A stretch of 64,000 nt of DNA, taken from positions 150,812,501 to 150,876,500 of the forward strand of contig NC_060212.1 in assembly GCF_021130785.1 (NCBI RefSeq), read 5' to 3'. Under the pieces are notes generated by a model. That model did no database searches. It was not told the DNA's origin and worked only from the letters and a program-made list of their open reading frames with translations. Source of the DNA: Homalodisca vitripennis (Eukaryota; Arthropoda; Insecta; Hemiptera; Cicadellidae). A program made the translations under genes and the position numbers. Shown in pieces: positions 11,972 to 23,520 of this stretch (positions are counted from its first letter, which is position 1; each line of letters begins with the position of its first letter).

Positions 11972-13127
11972 CGAGGTGTGTGTCCAAAAAGTATCCGACC
12001 TTGACGTCTGGCATGAACTGACATTACTCGGCGGCAACAGCAATCTGGAATCTGGTCCTCTTCAAAGTACTCCCCTCCACAAGCCACTACCTTATTCCAA
12101 TGCTCCTCCCACTTCCGGAAACACTCCTTAAATTCATTTTGCGGAATGGCTAACAGGTCCTTCGTCACATTTTGTTTTATTTGTTCAACATCGTCAAATC
12201 TTTTTCCTTTCAAAGGAATTTTTAATTTCGGAAATAGCCAGAAGTCACAAGGAGCTATGTCAGGCCTGTAGGGAGGCTGTCGTAGTTGGTTGATGTCGTG
12301 TTTGACCAAAAAATGCTGAATAAGATTTGAGGAATGAGCTGGCACGTTGTCGTGGTGTAGGATCCATTCACGGCTTGTCCACAGTTCAGGTCGTTTCCTT
12401 CCCACCGCATCTCGTAGCCTCCTTAGGACCTCAAGATAATACTCCTTATTTACTGTCTGGCCTCTTGGAGCATATTCGTGATGAACAACGCCGTCCTGGT
12501 AAAAAAAAACTGTCAGCATTGTCTTGACATTGCTTCGACTTTGTCTTGCTTTTTTCTGCCGTATCTCTTCACGAGTTTTCCACTGTGAAGATTGAGCCTT
12601 TGTTTCAGGGTCGTAGCCATAAACCCATGACTCATCACCAGTAATAACTTTTTTAAATAGCCCTGGGTCACTTTTTATCAAATCCAGATTGTCCTGTGCG
12701 ATTTCAAGTCGACAGTTCTTTTGGTCTTCTGTCAGCAGCCAAGGAACAAATTTTGCCGAAACACGGTTCATTTTTAAATCTTCGTGTAAAATGTTACAAA
12801 CTGACGATTTTGGTGTTCCTAAATCTTCTTCCAGCTCTCGGACAGTCAATGACGGTTTTCATTAATTGCTGCACGAACACGTTCAACATTTTCAGCGTTT
12901 CTGGCCGTTGAAGGCCTGCCAGATAGGTCATCACTCTCCACTGATATGCGGCCATTTTTAAACTGCCTAAACCACTCTTTTATTTGTGTATCGCCCATAG
13001 ACACGTCACCGTAAACTTTCCGTATCATAGTAATCGTCTCTGATGCTGAATGCCCAAGTTTTTGGAAAAATTTAATGCAAATTCGCTGCTCAACACGTTC
13101 AGTCATATTGAGATGCGACGCACACAC
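11972..13127 (-). pseudogene. mariner DD34D transposase with one frameshift
   Basis: Paired helix-turn-helix N-terminus (EQRICIKFF to IKEWFRQFKNGR, then GRPST). Linker AKFVPWLL in the WVPHEL position. Catalytic Asp in ITGDESW, HHDNVPAH and IAPCDFWLFP, with 34 residues between the second and third. Length matches the usual 340-360 residues. Met candidates are at 13127 and 13106; the latter (MTERVEQR) is closer to family starts. A one-base shift near 12850 separates the N-terminal 93 residues from the rest. No stop precedes the terminal repeat: the frame reads through it and into the flanking Penelope sequence, stopping at 11923. Confidence 0.9.
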
Positions 13128-13292
13128 ACGGCAGTACTGTACGGAACAGAGCGCTGTGACTCACTGAGTGACCGGATCGTATTCAATGCCTAATATGGGA
13201 AGGACTAGGCTCGTCCCTCCCCTCCAATAACCGGTTGGTTCCGCCGCGGCCACCTACTGGTCGGCGGTCATATACTTTTTGGACAGACCTCT
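11972..13292 (-). mobile_element. mariner (DD34D) transposon, nearly intact
   Basis: TA at 11970-11971 and 13293-13294 flanks imperfect inverted repeats sharing GTCCAAAAAGTAT (left CGAGGTGTGTGTCC, right AGAGGTCTGTCC). The 1321 bp length is normal for mariner. It sits in the RT region of a Penelope fragment, and the two halves of that RT continue on either side. It encodes one transposase on the minus strand with a single frameshift, so it is one of the younger insertions here. Confidence 0.9.
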
Positions 13293-13600
13293 TAATTTGG
13301 GTTTACTGTAATTGTTTTCAGTTTCATTGTACTATTAACTTTTTTGTTAGTGTTATTTTAGTGAGACATTCTTCAACATTAGTGCACTTGTTGTTGCATT
13401 AAGTGAATAACTTGCTTTTAAATATCTACTGAAAGGAATCTTTGTCTTGGTTTTAGAGTTAATTCTCACAAATTGTTTGATACACTCGTTGTTTTTGAAC
13501 TTCTTCCCTTATAACATGACTTTCAGTGGGTCAAACAAGTTCATCCAACCTGTCATTCCCATCCTTCCGCACATTGACACAATCGAAGGGGGTGTGATAT

Positions 13601-14024
13601 TAAGGATAAAATAAAGGGCAATTATTCAAACATGTTAATGGGGACTTCAACAATTAGTTCAATGATAGCCTATATTGTCTTTATCAAACAATACCTCTAA
13701 CATAAGTAGTCATTGATTTTATTGATTTAAAGGATGGGAAAAAACTAGATACGTTTTAAAGAAATTCTTTTTATCATGTAACTCATAAAAACAGGTTGCT
13801 TAGACAAAACAGAAAAAAAAGCTATATTTCCAACAAACCTGTAAATTTACTGCTAACATTGTGCATGTTTTTCTCTTGTTCAGCAGTTTTATATTCAGAA
13901 GCACAAATGTTCAACAAGCTATTACATGCTAATGGCTTTACTAGACTACATCTCCCTCCTACATTCCCGTTTGAGTAGAAAAGTAGGGGATAATAAACAA
14001 GCGTTTTTTTTTTTTTTTTTTTTT
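13601..14024. other. Unassigned intronic stretch with a poly-T run
   Basis: A 60-codon open frame at 13796-13978 has no recognisable content. About 20 T residues lie at 14005-14024, just 5' of LINE copy B. I see no gene. Confidence 0.4.
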
Positions 14025-16040
14025 AATTATGATCTGTTATGAAATTTGTGATGCCAGATAAGTACTGACCATATAAATAACTCAGACAATAAAAGCAAAG
14101 CGATTTGGGATGTTATAAATAGTGAGAGAGAATTAAAGACCAATCACAACTCTAATATAACATCACTGACACATGAAGGCAGAAGTATTGACGACCCTTC
14201 AGAAATAGCCGACTACTTCAACAAATATTTTGTTACAGTGGCTGAAGAAACACTAAAAACACCCCAAACAACTAAAGTAAGCGTACAGTATACAGACCTG
14301 CGCACTGTTATGTGGTCTTTTCTGCTAACAACACCTGAAGAGATCTGCAGGGTAATTGAAAGCTTAAAGCCTAAGAAGTCTAGAGGAATAGATGAAATTT
14401 CATTTTAAAGACTTTTGAAGTTCTGTAAAAACGAACTTATTACCCCTCTCTTACACATTATCAATGCCTCCCTATATCAAGGTCACTTCCCAACAAAACT
14501 TAAGATAGCCAAGGTGATACCAATACATAAAAAAGGGAGAAGAGACGAAGTGTCAAACTACAGACCTATTTCGCTTATCTCTTCTACATCTAAAGTTATT
14601 GACAAAATAGTGTTTGAATGTTTGGTACATCATTTACAAATTAATGACATCCTGACAAGTAGGCAACATGGTTTCAGGAAAGGAAAGTCGACCATAACAG
14701 CTATAGCGGAAACAGCAGAATTTATATTGGACGCTCTTGAAGAAAGGAAGACTGTGTCAGGAATTTTTATGGACTTGAGCAAGGCTTTTGACTGTCTCAA
14801 TCATGACTCCACTCTTCTGAAACTTGATTCCATGGGCATTAAGCATACAGCAAAAAAAATGGTTCACGACTATCTAAAGGGTCGCAGTCAGTTAGTTGAG
14901 TTAAAACACACTGTTCATGGAAGATGTTCATGCATTCTACCAGTGACTAGAGGGGTACCCCAGGGTTCAGTTCTTGGCCCCCTCTTATACATTTTATTTA
15001 CAAATGATTTGTTTCATTGAACCATACAGCCATTCAGTTATGTATGCTGATGACACTGTAATTCTCACAGCTAATAAATCAGTCCAGTCCTTGGAAATAG
15101 ATTCATACATCAGCGTCAACTTGTCAAGCTCTGAAATATTGTCAAAGAAATGATCTTGTTTTTAATGAAGGCAAAACAATGCAACTCACTTTTGGCAACA
15201 AAAAAGAAAAAGTCTCCTACATTCCGGATCTACAGTCAGCCACAACAGTCAAACATTTGGGGGTAAATTTCAATAATAACTTAACATGGTCAACACATAT
15301 TGATGATCTGTGTAGCAAACTGAGTAGAGCTCTTTTTTGCAATTAGAAGAACTAAGGCTATCAGCTCATCTGGTATTGTCAAGATTGCCTATCAGGCTCT
15401 TTTTGACAGCCATCTAAGATACAGAATTCTTGTTTGGGGTGCTTCCTCAGCAAAGAATCTTGAAGGGGTTTTATTATTGCAAAAAAGAGTTCTAAGAATT
15501 ATGGCCTGTTTAAAACCCCTTGATAGCTGTAGACAGGAAACTACTGACTGTTGTAAGTTTATACATACAAGAAACAGTTCTTAACGTAGTTGGAAGGAAG
15601 ATGCAATAGAACAGGGACCTTCATCACTATAACACAAGGCATTGTAACAACTTTACTTTACCCAGTCACCACAGGACATATTTTGAGAAAAAACCATCAT
15701 ATGTGGGGGCTAGATTCTTCAACAGTCTTCCAGACGAAGTAAACGAAGAAGAATCAATAAAAGTGAAGAAGAAGAAACTGCATCAATGGCTGTTGAACAG
15801 GCCTTTTTACAATATAAACGAATTTTTAAATTGGACAGACATTTCACCACAGATTATTAAAAGCTATTAATATATTAGTAGTTTATTTATTTATTGACAA
15901 TATTGTTGTTGCTGTGTACAAATGTTATATGTTAGTTTTAAAATTTTTTTGTTTTGTTTCATTGTTTGTTTATTTGTTTTGTATCTGTATGTTTTGTAAC
16001 TGTATGTGACACCATTTCTAATCTTTAGGACTGTGAAAAA
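14025..16040 (+). mobile_element. LINE copy B (same family as A and C), 5' truncated
   Basis: A plus-strand non-LTR retrotransposon lacking the endonuclease. It starts near the spacer between endonuclease and RT (NNSDNKSKAIWDVINSERE), runs through the RT and the YNTRH-type C-terminus (FEKKPSYVGARFFNSLPDE, LLNRPFYNI), and ends in a 3' UTR with a TCTTTAGGACTGTGAAA terminus close to that of copy C. The 5' truncation is typical of target-primed reverse transcription. It lies inside the SIAH-like intron, opposite to the gene. Confidence 0.85.
14058..15870 (+). pseudogene. LINE B reverse transcriptase, frameshifted
   Basis: The longest intact piece (14415-15020) covers fingers and palm: NYRPISLIS, HGFRKGKST, MDLSKAFDCLNH (first catalytic Asp) and TRGVPQGSVLGPLLYILFTN. 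The catalytic YADDTV box follows at about 15040 after a frameshift. Thumb and C-terminal regions are readable to about 15870 in shifting frames. A stop lies at 14406. All RT signature residues survive, but no continuous protein is possible. Confidence 0.85.
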
Positions 16041-16500
16041 AAATATATATTCTCCCTCCTCTCCCTCCCCCTCCCCTTGGATAGAGTAGTAATTTTAAGG
16101 TCCATAAACATTGTATTTTCACTGAAAGTGGCAAACATTTACAAATTTTTAAAATGATACGTTAATTATATTGAATTATTTAACACTTTCACTGCCGCCT
16201 CCATTTTTTTAACCAATTATATAAGAAAACCATGGGACTTGAATTTTTTTTGAAGCTGAGTTGCTCTTTCTACACAAATGCTCATTCATAAATATTATCA
16301 AGCAGAAAGTGTTGTTTTAAAACTTCAAAACAATGTTTTTTATAAAAATAGAAAGTTGCCCAAAAGTAATCACCATGTACTTAATAACATAATATATTTC
16401 TCATTATTATTTGCTATATTCAGCATTGCCATTACTGTTACTATAGCTACACATATTTACAACTGAAATCCACTTATGTTTAAATATTTTTTTAGTGTAA

Positions 16501-17090
16501 AGGCCTAGGGTAGGGTACGATAAGCAAACCCGGTTTTTTATATTGAAATTGGCAAACAATATTACTTAATCATAACCAACGATATAATCAATCGATACTG
16601 ATTAATTATTTTGAACTATTAAATTACATAATCTATATTAACAGATGTAAACACTTTAAAATAATATACGTAGGGTAATATTTCAATTTACATAAGTAAT
16701 TTTGATTATTAAAAATGACAGTCAATTTTATAAAATACACGACATTGCTTTTAAAGATGATAAGACATGTTTTTCATGGCTTCAACATGTTGGACTCGTA
16801 CCGAAAAACCCATTATGTGAAATTTGTGGAAAAGAAACAACTGAAACTGTGAGAGGAGCAAATATGGTCGTCTCCAGTTTTCCTAATTTTGGTTATAATA
16901 ATTTGTTTTATCACTGTAAATATTAAATTCATATTTTAATTTAAAACAAATGATTGTTATTGAGGACTGTAGGTACTTTTATATCGATTGATAGTCTAGG
17001 ATTTGAGATGCCGATATTAGGTATCGATGACTACATTCTTCGATATAAAAAACCGGGTCCACTTATCATATCCTATCCTACCCGAGGCCT
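16501..17090. mobile_element. Merlin-like inverted-repeat element nested in the piggyBac MITE
   Basis: Ends share about 45-50 bp of imperfect inverted repeat: AGGCCTAGGGTAGG with ACCCGGTTTTTTATAT on the left, and its reverse complement on the right ending at 17090. No clean target duplication is visible. The Merlin assignment rests on the short reading frame inside. Confidence 0.6.
16702..16926 (+). pseudogene. Merlin/IS1595-like transposase N-terminal zinc-ribbon remnant
   Basis: A 74-codon frame reads DDKTCFSWLQHVGLVPKN, then PLCEICGKETTE and a final HCK. The Cys pairs (CEIC, then HC) and the preceding 'hydrophobic-LQ-hGL.P' pattern resemble the zinc ribbon at the start of ISXO2/Merlin transposases. 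The DDE core is missing. Similarity is by eye, so this is moderate. Confidence 0.5.
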
Positions 17091-17253
17091 AACCCAGTTG
17101 TTCCAGGGTAATCATAAAAATCTTCACCAAAAATAAACTGTAAATTTCTGTAATAAACCAATTATTTATAAAACACAACAATAACAGTTTTTATTACTAT
17201 TTTTCTTATACTTCTTATTTGAGTAAAAAAACAATGTCAACAAGTCCATCAGA

Positions 17254-17331
17254 TCATAAATTAGGATCATTATCTGTGTCATCTTCGAATAAATCATCAC
17301 TTGAATTGTCTTCAATACTGTTACGATTCAT
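17254..17331 (-). pseudogene. piggyBac transposase N-terminal peptide remnant
   Basis: A 25-codon reading starts MNRNSIEDNSSDDLFEDD and stops at 17254. The short, acidic Ser/Asp-rich start matches other piggyBac N-termini in this window, and its position just inside a TTAA-flanked terminus fits. Too short to be functional. Confidence 0.6.
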
Positions 17332-17743
17332 TGTATTTACTCACAAAATAAACGTTATAAACTAAAGTAATAGCAAGGAAAACAATAACAATGCAGACTA
17401 CGCATTAACAGAATGAAAAAAAATGGCCGACACAATGGTAGTTCGTAAAGAAACAACTTTTTTCCGATATTCCAAATGACTGCCAACAACACTTCATAGA
17501 TCATAATCCATAGAGTAAGAAATAAAAACATGGAAATAGCAAATGACTATCAATGCCGAAGTCCAAATATGTTTAAATGCATTTTTATTGCTGTAAAAGT
17601 CGGCACTGTCAAAAGACGTCAGCAGTCTATAGAATTCCATGCGCGTTGACGTCGGCAGTGAAAGTGTTAAAATGATACATCATTACAACAATAGGCTACT
17701 GCAATACACGTTAATTAACTTAAGGAGGGAAGAATGTTTCTAC

Positions 17744-17993
17744 CTTTCTGGAAGAACTTGCAAATCCGTGGGAGCCGCTTTATGATTTGGTCAAGCATGA
17801 CAGGCTTAATATCAGTCACAGAAACCTTGCAAATGGGGCACATCCGGTTGGAGCGGGTCTTGCAAGCCAGGCAGATTCCGTGGCCGTTGAGGCAGACCCG
17901 GGCCGAACGAAGAGGTTTGTGACAACTATAGCATTCTGCTGCACTGTGGATATACTTGAGAGCCTCAAACAACTCTGTACAGTTGTATTCAAT
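17744..17993 (-). CDS. SIAH/sina-like E3 ubiquitin ligase, RING-finger exon
   Basis: Encodes a C3HC4-type RING, which recruits the ubiquitin-loaded E2: CYSC, VCLNGHGICLAC and MCPIC give the eight zinc ligands. RLPRICKFFQK follows, leading to the donor AAAG|GTAGAAAC at 17743 (phase 1). Joined to the exon at 9212 it reads KFFQKGCESLV, the normal SIAH order of RING then zinc fingers. No ATG lies in frame. The frame opens after a TAG at 17994-17996, so the exon probably starts at an acceptor there (GTTGCTAG|) or at CTGTACAG near 17976. The initiator exon would then lie further upstream on the minus strand and was not found. Confidence 0.85.
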
Positions 17994-17996
17994 CTA

Positions 17997-18293
17997 GCAA
18001 CACATTAATATCTGGTCAACATCAAAACCCTTAATAAATCTTGATCTAAACTAAGAAGGCAATAATATTCACACTCCATTACCATAAATAAAATTAAAAA
18101 ATCATGTGCTTAACCATAGTTGTGACAGTGATATCACTTTTTAAAGAGAGCTGTTATTCTCTCTTTTCATTACTGTTTAAGCTGACGCCATTTCAATGCT
18201 TGATGTATTTGAAAATAAAGAATATTTGTATAGGATAAACAGTTTTTTTTAAATCATACAAAATAAATTTAACTATGGCAATTATAATCTATA
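17997..18293. other. Probable upstream intron of the SIAH-like gene
   Basis: AT-rich, no exon recognised. The missing 5' exon(s) of the SIAH-like gene should lie here or beyond. Confidence 0.4.
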
Positions 18294-18420
18294 TATATAT
18301 ATATATTATATGAATTGCTGTTCGTTAGACTCGCTAAAACTCGAGAATGGCTGGACCGAGTTGGCTAATTTTGGTCTCAAATTATATGTGGGAGTCCAGG
18401 GAAGGTTTAAAAGGTAAGTA
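18294..18420. repeat. Dispersed insect repeat with AT microsatellite
   Basis: An AT run (18289-18307) is followed by GAATTGCTGTTCGTTAGACT and CGAGAATGGCTGGACCGAGT with GGCTAATTTTGGTC. This resembles a widespread insect retroposon tail in reverse orientation. No coding sequence is attached. Confidence 0.5.
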
Positions 18421-19309
18421 AATATGATGAAAATGCTAGGAATTTAGGAAAACCAACAATTTTGTTTTCCCTTAAAAATAGGGATGGTCGATTATTATTG
18501 ATTTTCGATGATCATTGATGTTGGACAGTAACAAAATTGATTTTGCATTATTTAAAACATTGTTACATGTATTTCTCGAATTAAAAAATTTCTTCCCATG
18601 AGGATGACGTGAAGTTTGCAAAAAACACTGATGTTATCAATTAACTTTGAGGTTTAGAGCTCGATAAACATCAAGTATCAATGTTTGGCTATTGATTAAA
18701 TAATGTAAATGTGACAAAAGTGTTAAATATTTTTTATATACACAGACAAGATAACGCAAGTATGTTAACAAATTGACCACTAAACCATTCAAATCAATAA
18801 AATTAATTGAAAATGAATACAAAATTCTAAACTGCAATGATAATAAAAGGAGCCGAAAGCCAATTTGCATAAGCATACATCCTGGTTTTCACAATCTGGA
18901 AATCGATAGAGGGATTTCTGAGGTAAAAATATGAAAAAAAATACATTTTTTGTCAGATTAATGTTCAGTAAAAGTCGGATAACCATATACTGATACTAAA
19001 AGAGGTGACTTTTAGTCTTTATCTAATAGTCTGACGGTGATATAACTATTATTTATGTGTCTTACGCTTTTGAGTGAAAACTAGATGACATATGACATGA
19101 AAAAAATATACTGTTTTATAATTTTATCTTTTTTTATATCCTTCAAAAAACAAAACATACAAGTGGATTTCAAGTAAAAACCAGGTTGCATGTTTATAAC
19201 ATTTAAATGGGCTTTCAGCTCCTTGGTTCACATTTTACCAAAAGGTAAATTATTAATAATTAGTTTCTAAACAAGCATGCAATCTTATATTAATTATAAT
19301 ATAAGCAAG
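18421..19309. other. Unassigned AT-rich stretch
   Basis: No exon, repeat or structural signal supported on either strand between the dispersed repeat and LINE C. Confidence 0.4.
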
Positions 19310-22180
19310 TTTCAGTTAGAACTGTTACATATCAAAGGGGGTGTTGCTATATATAAACACAATAAGCTAGCCAACAAAACTACCACTCTTAACCTAAATA
19401 TAGTGTAGAAATGGTATGTGAGGTGACTGGAATAACAATAAAAATAAGTAATAAAATAGACTTACAAATACTGGGCTATTATAGACCACCAAATGCCAAT
19501 ATTGAGACAACACTCCAAGTTTTAGATGACACTATAACAGAAGTACACACAAACAACTCCTACATCATTGTCACAGGAGATATCAACATTGATAACCTTA
19601 CCAATAACAGAGAACGAGCTTCATTAAATCTAAATGAACTTTTGGCCTTATATGACCTTAGAAGACTTACCCTGCCACCAACGAGAGTCACAGCCACCTC
19701 TAACTCCTCTATTGACATTATCTGCACTAACCTCCCTCCAGGTAAACTAAATGTAGAAGTCTCTAACACCGGTCTCTCAGATGATACCTGTTAATACTGC
19801 ACAGTTGATCTTCCTGAAATACTTGACAACTCAACATCTTCAACATATAGGGATACAAGGTCAAGAAATCTAAACAACCTAAAACACCCCTTAGCCACAG
19901 AAACTTGGGAAAATGTGACACAATCAAATGACACTGATGACATAAAGGAATAAATAAAGGAAAAATAAATAAAGGAATTTTCATTTCATTTTCATTTCAT
20001 GACGCTTATGACAATTTCCTTATCACCTTTACTAGGGCCTTAGATGTTGCCTGTCCATTCAAAACGAAGAAACATCACTCTAAAAGGAATACATACCACA
20101 ACAAAGAAGCCTTGAGCTTACAGAAAGAATTTATTAAAGCGCAGGATAAGTTCAATCTCACAGGAAGAATAGAAGATGAGACTGAAGCAAACCGGAAGAA
20201 GAAAGCTTATGATCTAAAACTCTGGGAGGAGGCCAATGCAGGCTATATAAATCAAGCTAACAATAAAACAAAAGCAATCTGGGAAATTATAAATAGAGAA
20301 AGAGCTGCTAAAAACCAAACAACAACAGGCCTGAATCATTTAAAAATTGATCAAGAACAAGAAACCGACCCAAATAAAATTGCTAACTATCTTAACGCCT
20401 TCTTTGTTAATATTGCTGACAACACCCTAAAATAACAACAAATATCAAATGACAACATAGTATATAACCCACTTTACAACATAGAAACCATAATGACAGA
20501 GATGGCTCCTACCACAGTAAAGGAGATTAAACAAACAATCCACTCACTAGCAAGTAAAATCTCCTCTGGATTGGACAAAATGTCTTCCAAAATAATAAAA
20601 TTTTGCGAGGCTGAACTCTTAAGACCAATACACCACATCACTAACGTATCCTTTATGCAAGGCAGATTCCAGAAAAACCTAAAACTGGCCAAAATATATC
20701 CTAAATATAAACTAGGAAATAAAGACGAGGCCACAAACTACCGTCCCATCTCACTACTACCGACTGTATCTAAAGTAATACAAAAAATAACTATCTAGAC
20801 TCCTCACTCACCTGCAAGCCAATAATCTCCTGTCAAATAAACAACATGGTTTCAGAAAAGGAAGATCTACAGTAACTACAATAATGGACCTAGTTGAATT
20901 TATTATAGACAACTTAGAAGAAGGCAACACCATCACCAGTATCTTTCTAGACCTGAGTAAAGCCTTCGACTGTCTTGGCCATAACCTAATCCTAGCCAAA
21001 CTGTAATCTCTTTGCATTCAACAGTCAGCTCTGAAATGGTTTGAGAGTTACTTGAGTGAAAGATACCAAGTTGTGGAGGTCAAACAGAGATGAAATGGAG
21101 ACACCTGCACTGTCAAGTCTGGAAGGCTCCCAGTGACTCAAGGTGTTCCCCAAGGCTCCGTCTTAGGGCCAATCCTATATATTTTATTCACAAATGACTT
21201 GCCAAATTTCTTGGAAAACTACACAAATTCTATTATGTATGCAGACGATACTGTTCTGCTATCTGCCCAAAAGGATGTTGAACAGCTGGAAATTAACTCC
21301 TACATCTCATTTAATATGGTCCAACAATATTGCAGATACAATGATCTAGTATTAAACAGCTCCAAGACTAAGCAAATCACTATAGGAACTAATAAAAACT
21401 ATGTGTCCAAACTCCCTGACCTCCAAAAAGCAGAAGACATGAATTATTTAGGAATAACAATAAATGATAATTTGACTTGGCCAAATCACACTGTCAATTT
21501 ATGCCTAAAGCTAAATTCATCTCTATATGCCTTACGACGAACCCATGCAACTAGCAACCTTGAATCCACTAAAATAGCGTACTATGCGCTATTTTAAAGT
21601 CATCTTAGGTATGGAATAGCAGGATAGGGAAGCACAACAAAACTCAACCTTTCCAAAGTCCTTAAGTAAAAAAAAACCAATACGTTTAGTGGACAACCTA
21701 GGACCCAGAGAAAGTTGTAGAGCTATGTTTAAAGAATTGAAAATACTTACGGTAACATCCCTTTACATAACAGAAACAATATTGTATTGCCTAGCAAGAG
21801 ACCTTCCTCGAAATGGTGACCTCCTTGAACATAATACAAGACATGGTCAAGACTTCCCACTAACTCTTCACAGAACAGCTTTATTTGAGAAAAAAAACCT
21901 ACCTACGCTGGGAAGAAACTCTTTAATGCTCTGTGAGAAGAAATCAAGAATAATCTATATAATCTCAAGAAAATGAAGACAGTAATGAAGAACTGGCTAC
22001 TGCAGAGAACCATCTATACGATAGAGGAATTCTACTCTTGGGAGGCAACTCAATCAAGACCACTAATACTTTTTATAATAAGACTTAAATAATAACTATG
22101 TACATGTATATCTTATTTTCATTGACGCTACTTGTAATCTTAAAGATTGTCAACAAATAATTTCTGATTTCTGATAAATA
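19310..22180 (+). mobile_element. LINE copy C, 5' truncated within the endonuclease
   Basis: A plus-strand copy of the same family as A and B. It begins inside the endonuclease (KGGVAIYKHNKLANK, matching KGGVAIYTINS of copy A) and continues through RT and C-terminus to a 3' UTR ending near AATCTTAAAGATTGTCAAC, followed by short TTTCTGAT repeats. Several frameshifts and stops. Confidence 0.85.
19330..22030 (+). pseudogene. LINE C endonuclease-reverse transcriptase, decayed
   Basis: Endonuclease piece with LGYYRPPN and VTGDINIDNL (19411-19794). Linker with NKTKAIWEIINRERAAKNQ (20112-20435). RT fingers with SSGLDKMSSKI and TNYRPISLLPT (20493-20798). A frameshifted block with HGF and LSKAFDC-type text (20835-20990). 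Palm with TQGVPQGSVLGPILYILFTN and MYADDTVLL (21133-21597). Then ESCRAMFKELKIL (21689-21976). Domain order is complete apart from the start of the endonuclease. At least six breaks rule out a working protein. Confidence 0.85.
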
Positions 22181-23399
22181 CTTTTTCAGCATATTATGTA
22201 AAAATAATAAAGAAAACTAATTGCATACATACTAGGTGTAAAAAATATTAATATTATGAATTTTTTTTAATATCAACAAAATGGGAGGGAGGGACATGGT
22301 TTGAAATTTCTGTTGTTTTTATGATCTAGAATAACCCAAAATTACTAAGTATAATGTACGAAGCATGTTTTTTAAGTAAGTACAAAAATCAAAACGCACA
22401 CTTTGACCTATACCTGAGATTGTCCATGGTCACTAACAACCCAATCTATCAATAACAAAACTATGAGTGTAATAAAATAAATGATGGTCCATGCCAAGTT
22501 ATTTGTTGCTGGTAAACACTTATAATACTTAATTCTCTGTTTATAAATAATAACAGTAGTGAATCTTGTTTTCACTGTATATTTAGTACCATTGAATAAT
22601 CATTATTTGTATTGGTTGCAAATATTTATTTTACAAACAAAACACTGCACTTGGTACAAAACTTAATTATAAATAACACACGATCAATTGTGAGTAAACA
22701 TATAAAAGTACCAAGCATCAACATTCATCAGATACAACCTCATTGGAATGAATTAGCTTTTTTTTTTAATATTAATTTGTAGTTGTGTTATTACGTAAAA
22801 AGTATAACAATTTTTTGTACAATAATCCAGGGGTGCATGAATCAATTTTGCTTTTGATTTGAATTATCTTTTAGCGACCTTATAATATATGTTGAAATAT
22901 TGTTAAAGGGTTGGTAACATTTCGCTACAGTGTACTACTGTATTGAACATAGCAAAATACCAGAAAGATTCAACTAGATCATAAAAACTTACTAAGTTAC
23001 TTACTACAGGTGGCTTTTATTTATAATACAAACTTCCAAATACTTTATCAAAAGCATCAGTGTTATTACTGGAAAATAGCAACAAATATGTGGGAGAAGA
23101 GGATGTTTGATAATTTCATAGTAATAATAGGCTGTATAATAATAGTTTAAGTATGTGTCTTCAGAAGATAACACAAAATAAATTCAATAAAAATAACCTA
23201 AAATAAAAAAAAAGCTTGCTACAAGATCTTTTGTTATAAAAATTAAAAAAAAAAATATTGTGTAGCTAAATTTTTTATACATTTGTAGTATAACTGTTAA
23301 TATTTTATTTTTACCATTTTGATTGTTTGATAATTTCTTTTCTATATTTCATTACAATCACTGTTCTGAGAAACATTTAAAATGTATTGCAAAATATAC
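22181..23399. other. Unassigned AT-rich stretch
   Basis: No gene, terminal repeat or exon signal that I can support. Confidence 0.4.
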
Positions 23400-23520
23400 A
23401 TTAAATATACATTGTATATACATTAAATATACATTGTATGTGTGTGTGTATATATGTATATATGTATATGTATGTATATGCATGTATATGTATGTATGTT
23501 TATATATATATATATATGTT
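23400..23520. repeat. TATG/TATA microsatellite
   Basis: Runs of TGTG, TATATG and TATG units, starting with a short duplicated ATTAAATATACATTGTAT stretch. Confidence 0.85.

Larger units (their letters stand above)
10850..13600 (-). mobile_element. Penelope-like retroelement fragment (copy 3), split by a mariner
   Basis: The minus strand reads a Penelope-type RT: ETGLAMGS, LLANIFLHKLE (about 11880-11940) and QYVDDIL (about 11788-11808). A decayed GIY-YIG endonuclease follows around 11110-11200 (GICKINCSDCQ). Upstream RT sequence resumes at 13295-13580 beyond the mariner at 11972-13292. Frames are heavily broken. Penelope-like elements pair such an RT with a GIY-YIG nuclease. Outer boundaries are estimates. 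Confidence 0.75.
16184..17666. mobile_element. piggyBac-type MITE (CACTTTCACTGCCG termini) with an inner insertion
   Basis: TTAA at 16180-16183 and 17667-17670 flanks inverted termini beginning CACTTTCACTGCCG. Near the right end GACGTC repeats occur as subterminal motifs. It keeps only a piggyBac N-terminal fragment on the minus strand and hosts another inverted-repeat element at 16501-17090. It ends 77 bp from the RING exon of the SIAH-like gene. Confidence 0.9.
9213..17743 (-). other. 8.5 kb intron of the SIAH-like gene, largely transposons
   Basis: The donor is AAAG|GTAGAAAC at 17743 and the acceptor is TTGTTGTAAAG| at 9213, both on the minus strand and in compatible phase 1. The intron holds two piggyBac-type MITEs, a Penelope-like fragment carrying a mariner, LINE copy B and a Merlin-like inner element. 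Little unique sequence is left (about 9213-9577, 10447-10850 and 13600-14025). Confidence 0.75.

Noticed and set aside
13796..13978. 60-codon plus-strand frame
   Set aside because: No recognisable domain, no context; below the length expected by chance in this composition.
14005..14024. Poly-T run as the poly(A) tail of a minus-strand retroposon
   Set aside because: The adjacent element (LINE B) is on the plus strand and no duplication flanks the run.
17787..18008. Plus-strand open frame opposite the RING exon
   Set aside because: Antisense shadow of the zinc-finger coding sequence on the minus strand.
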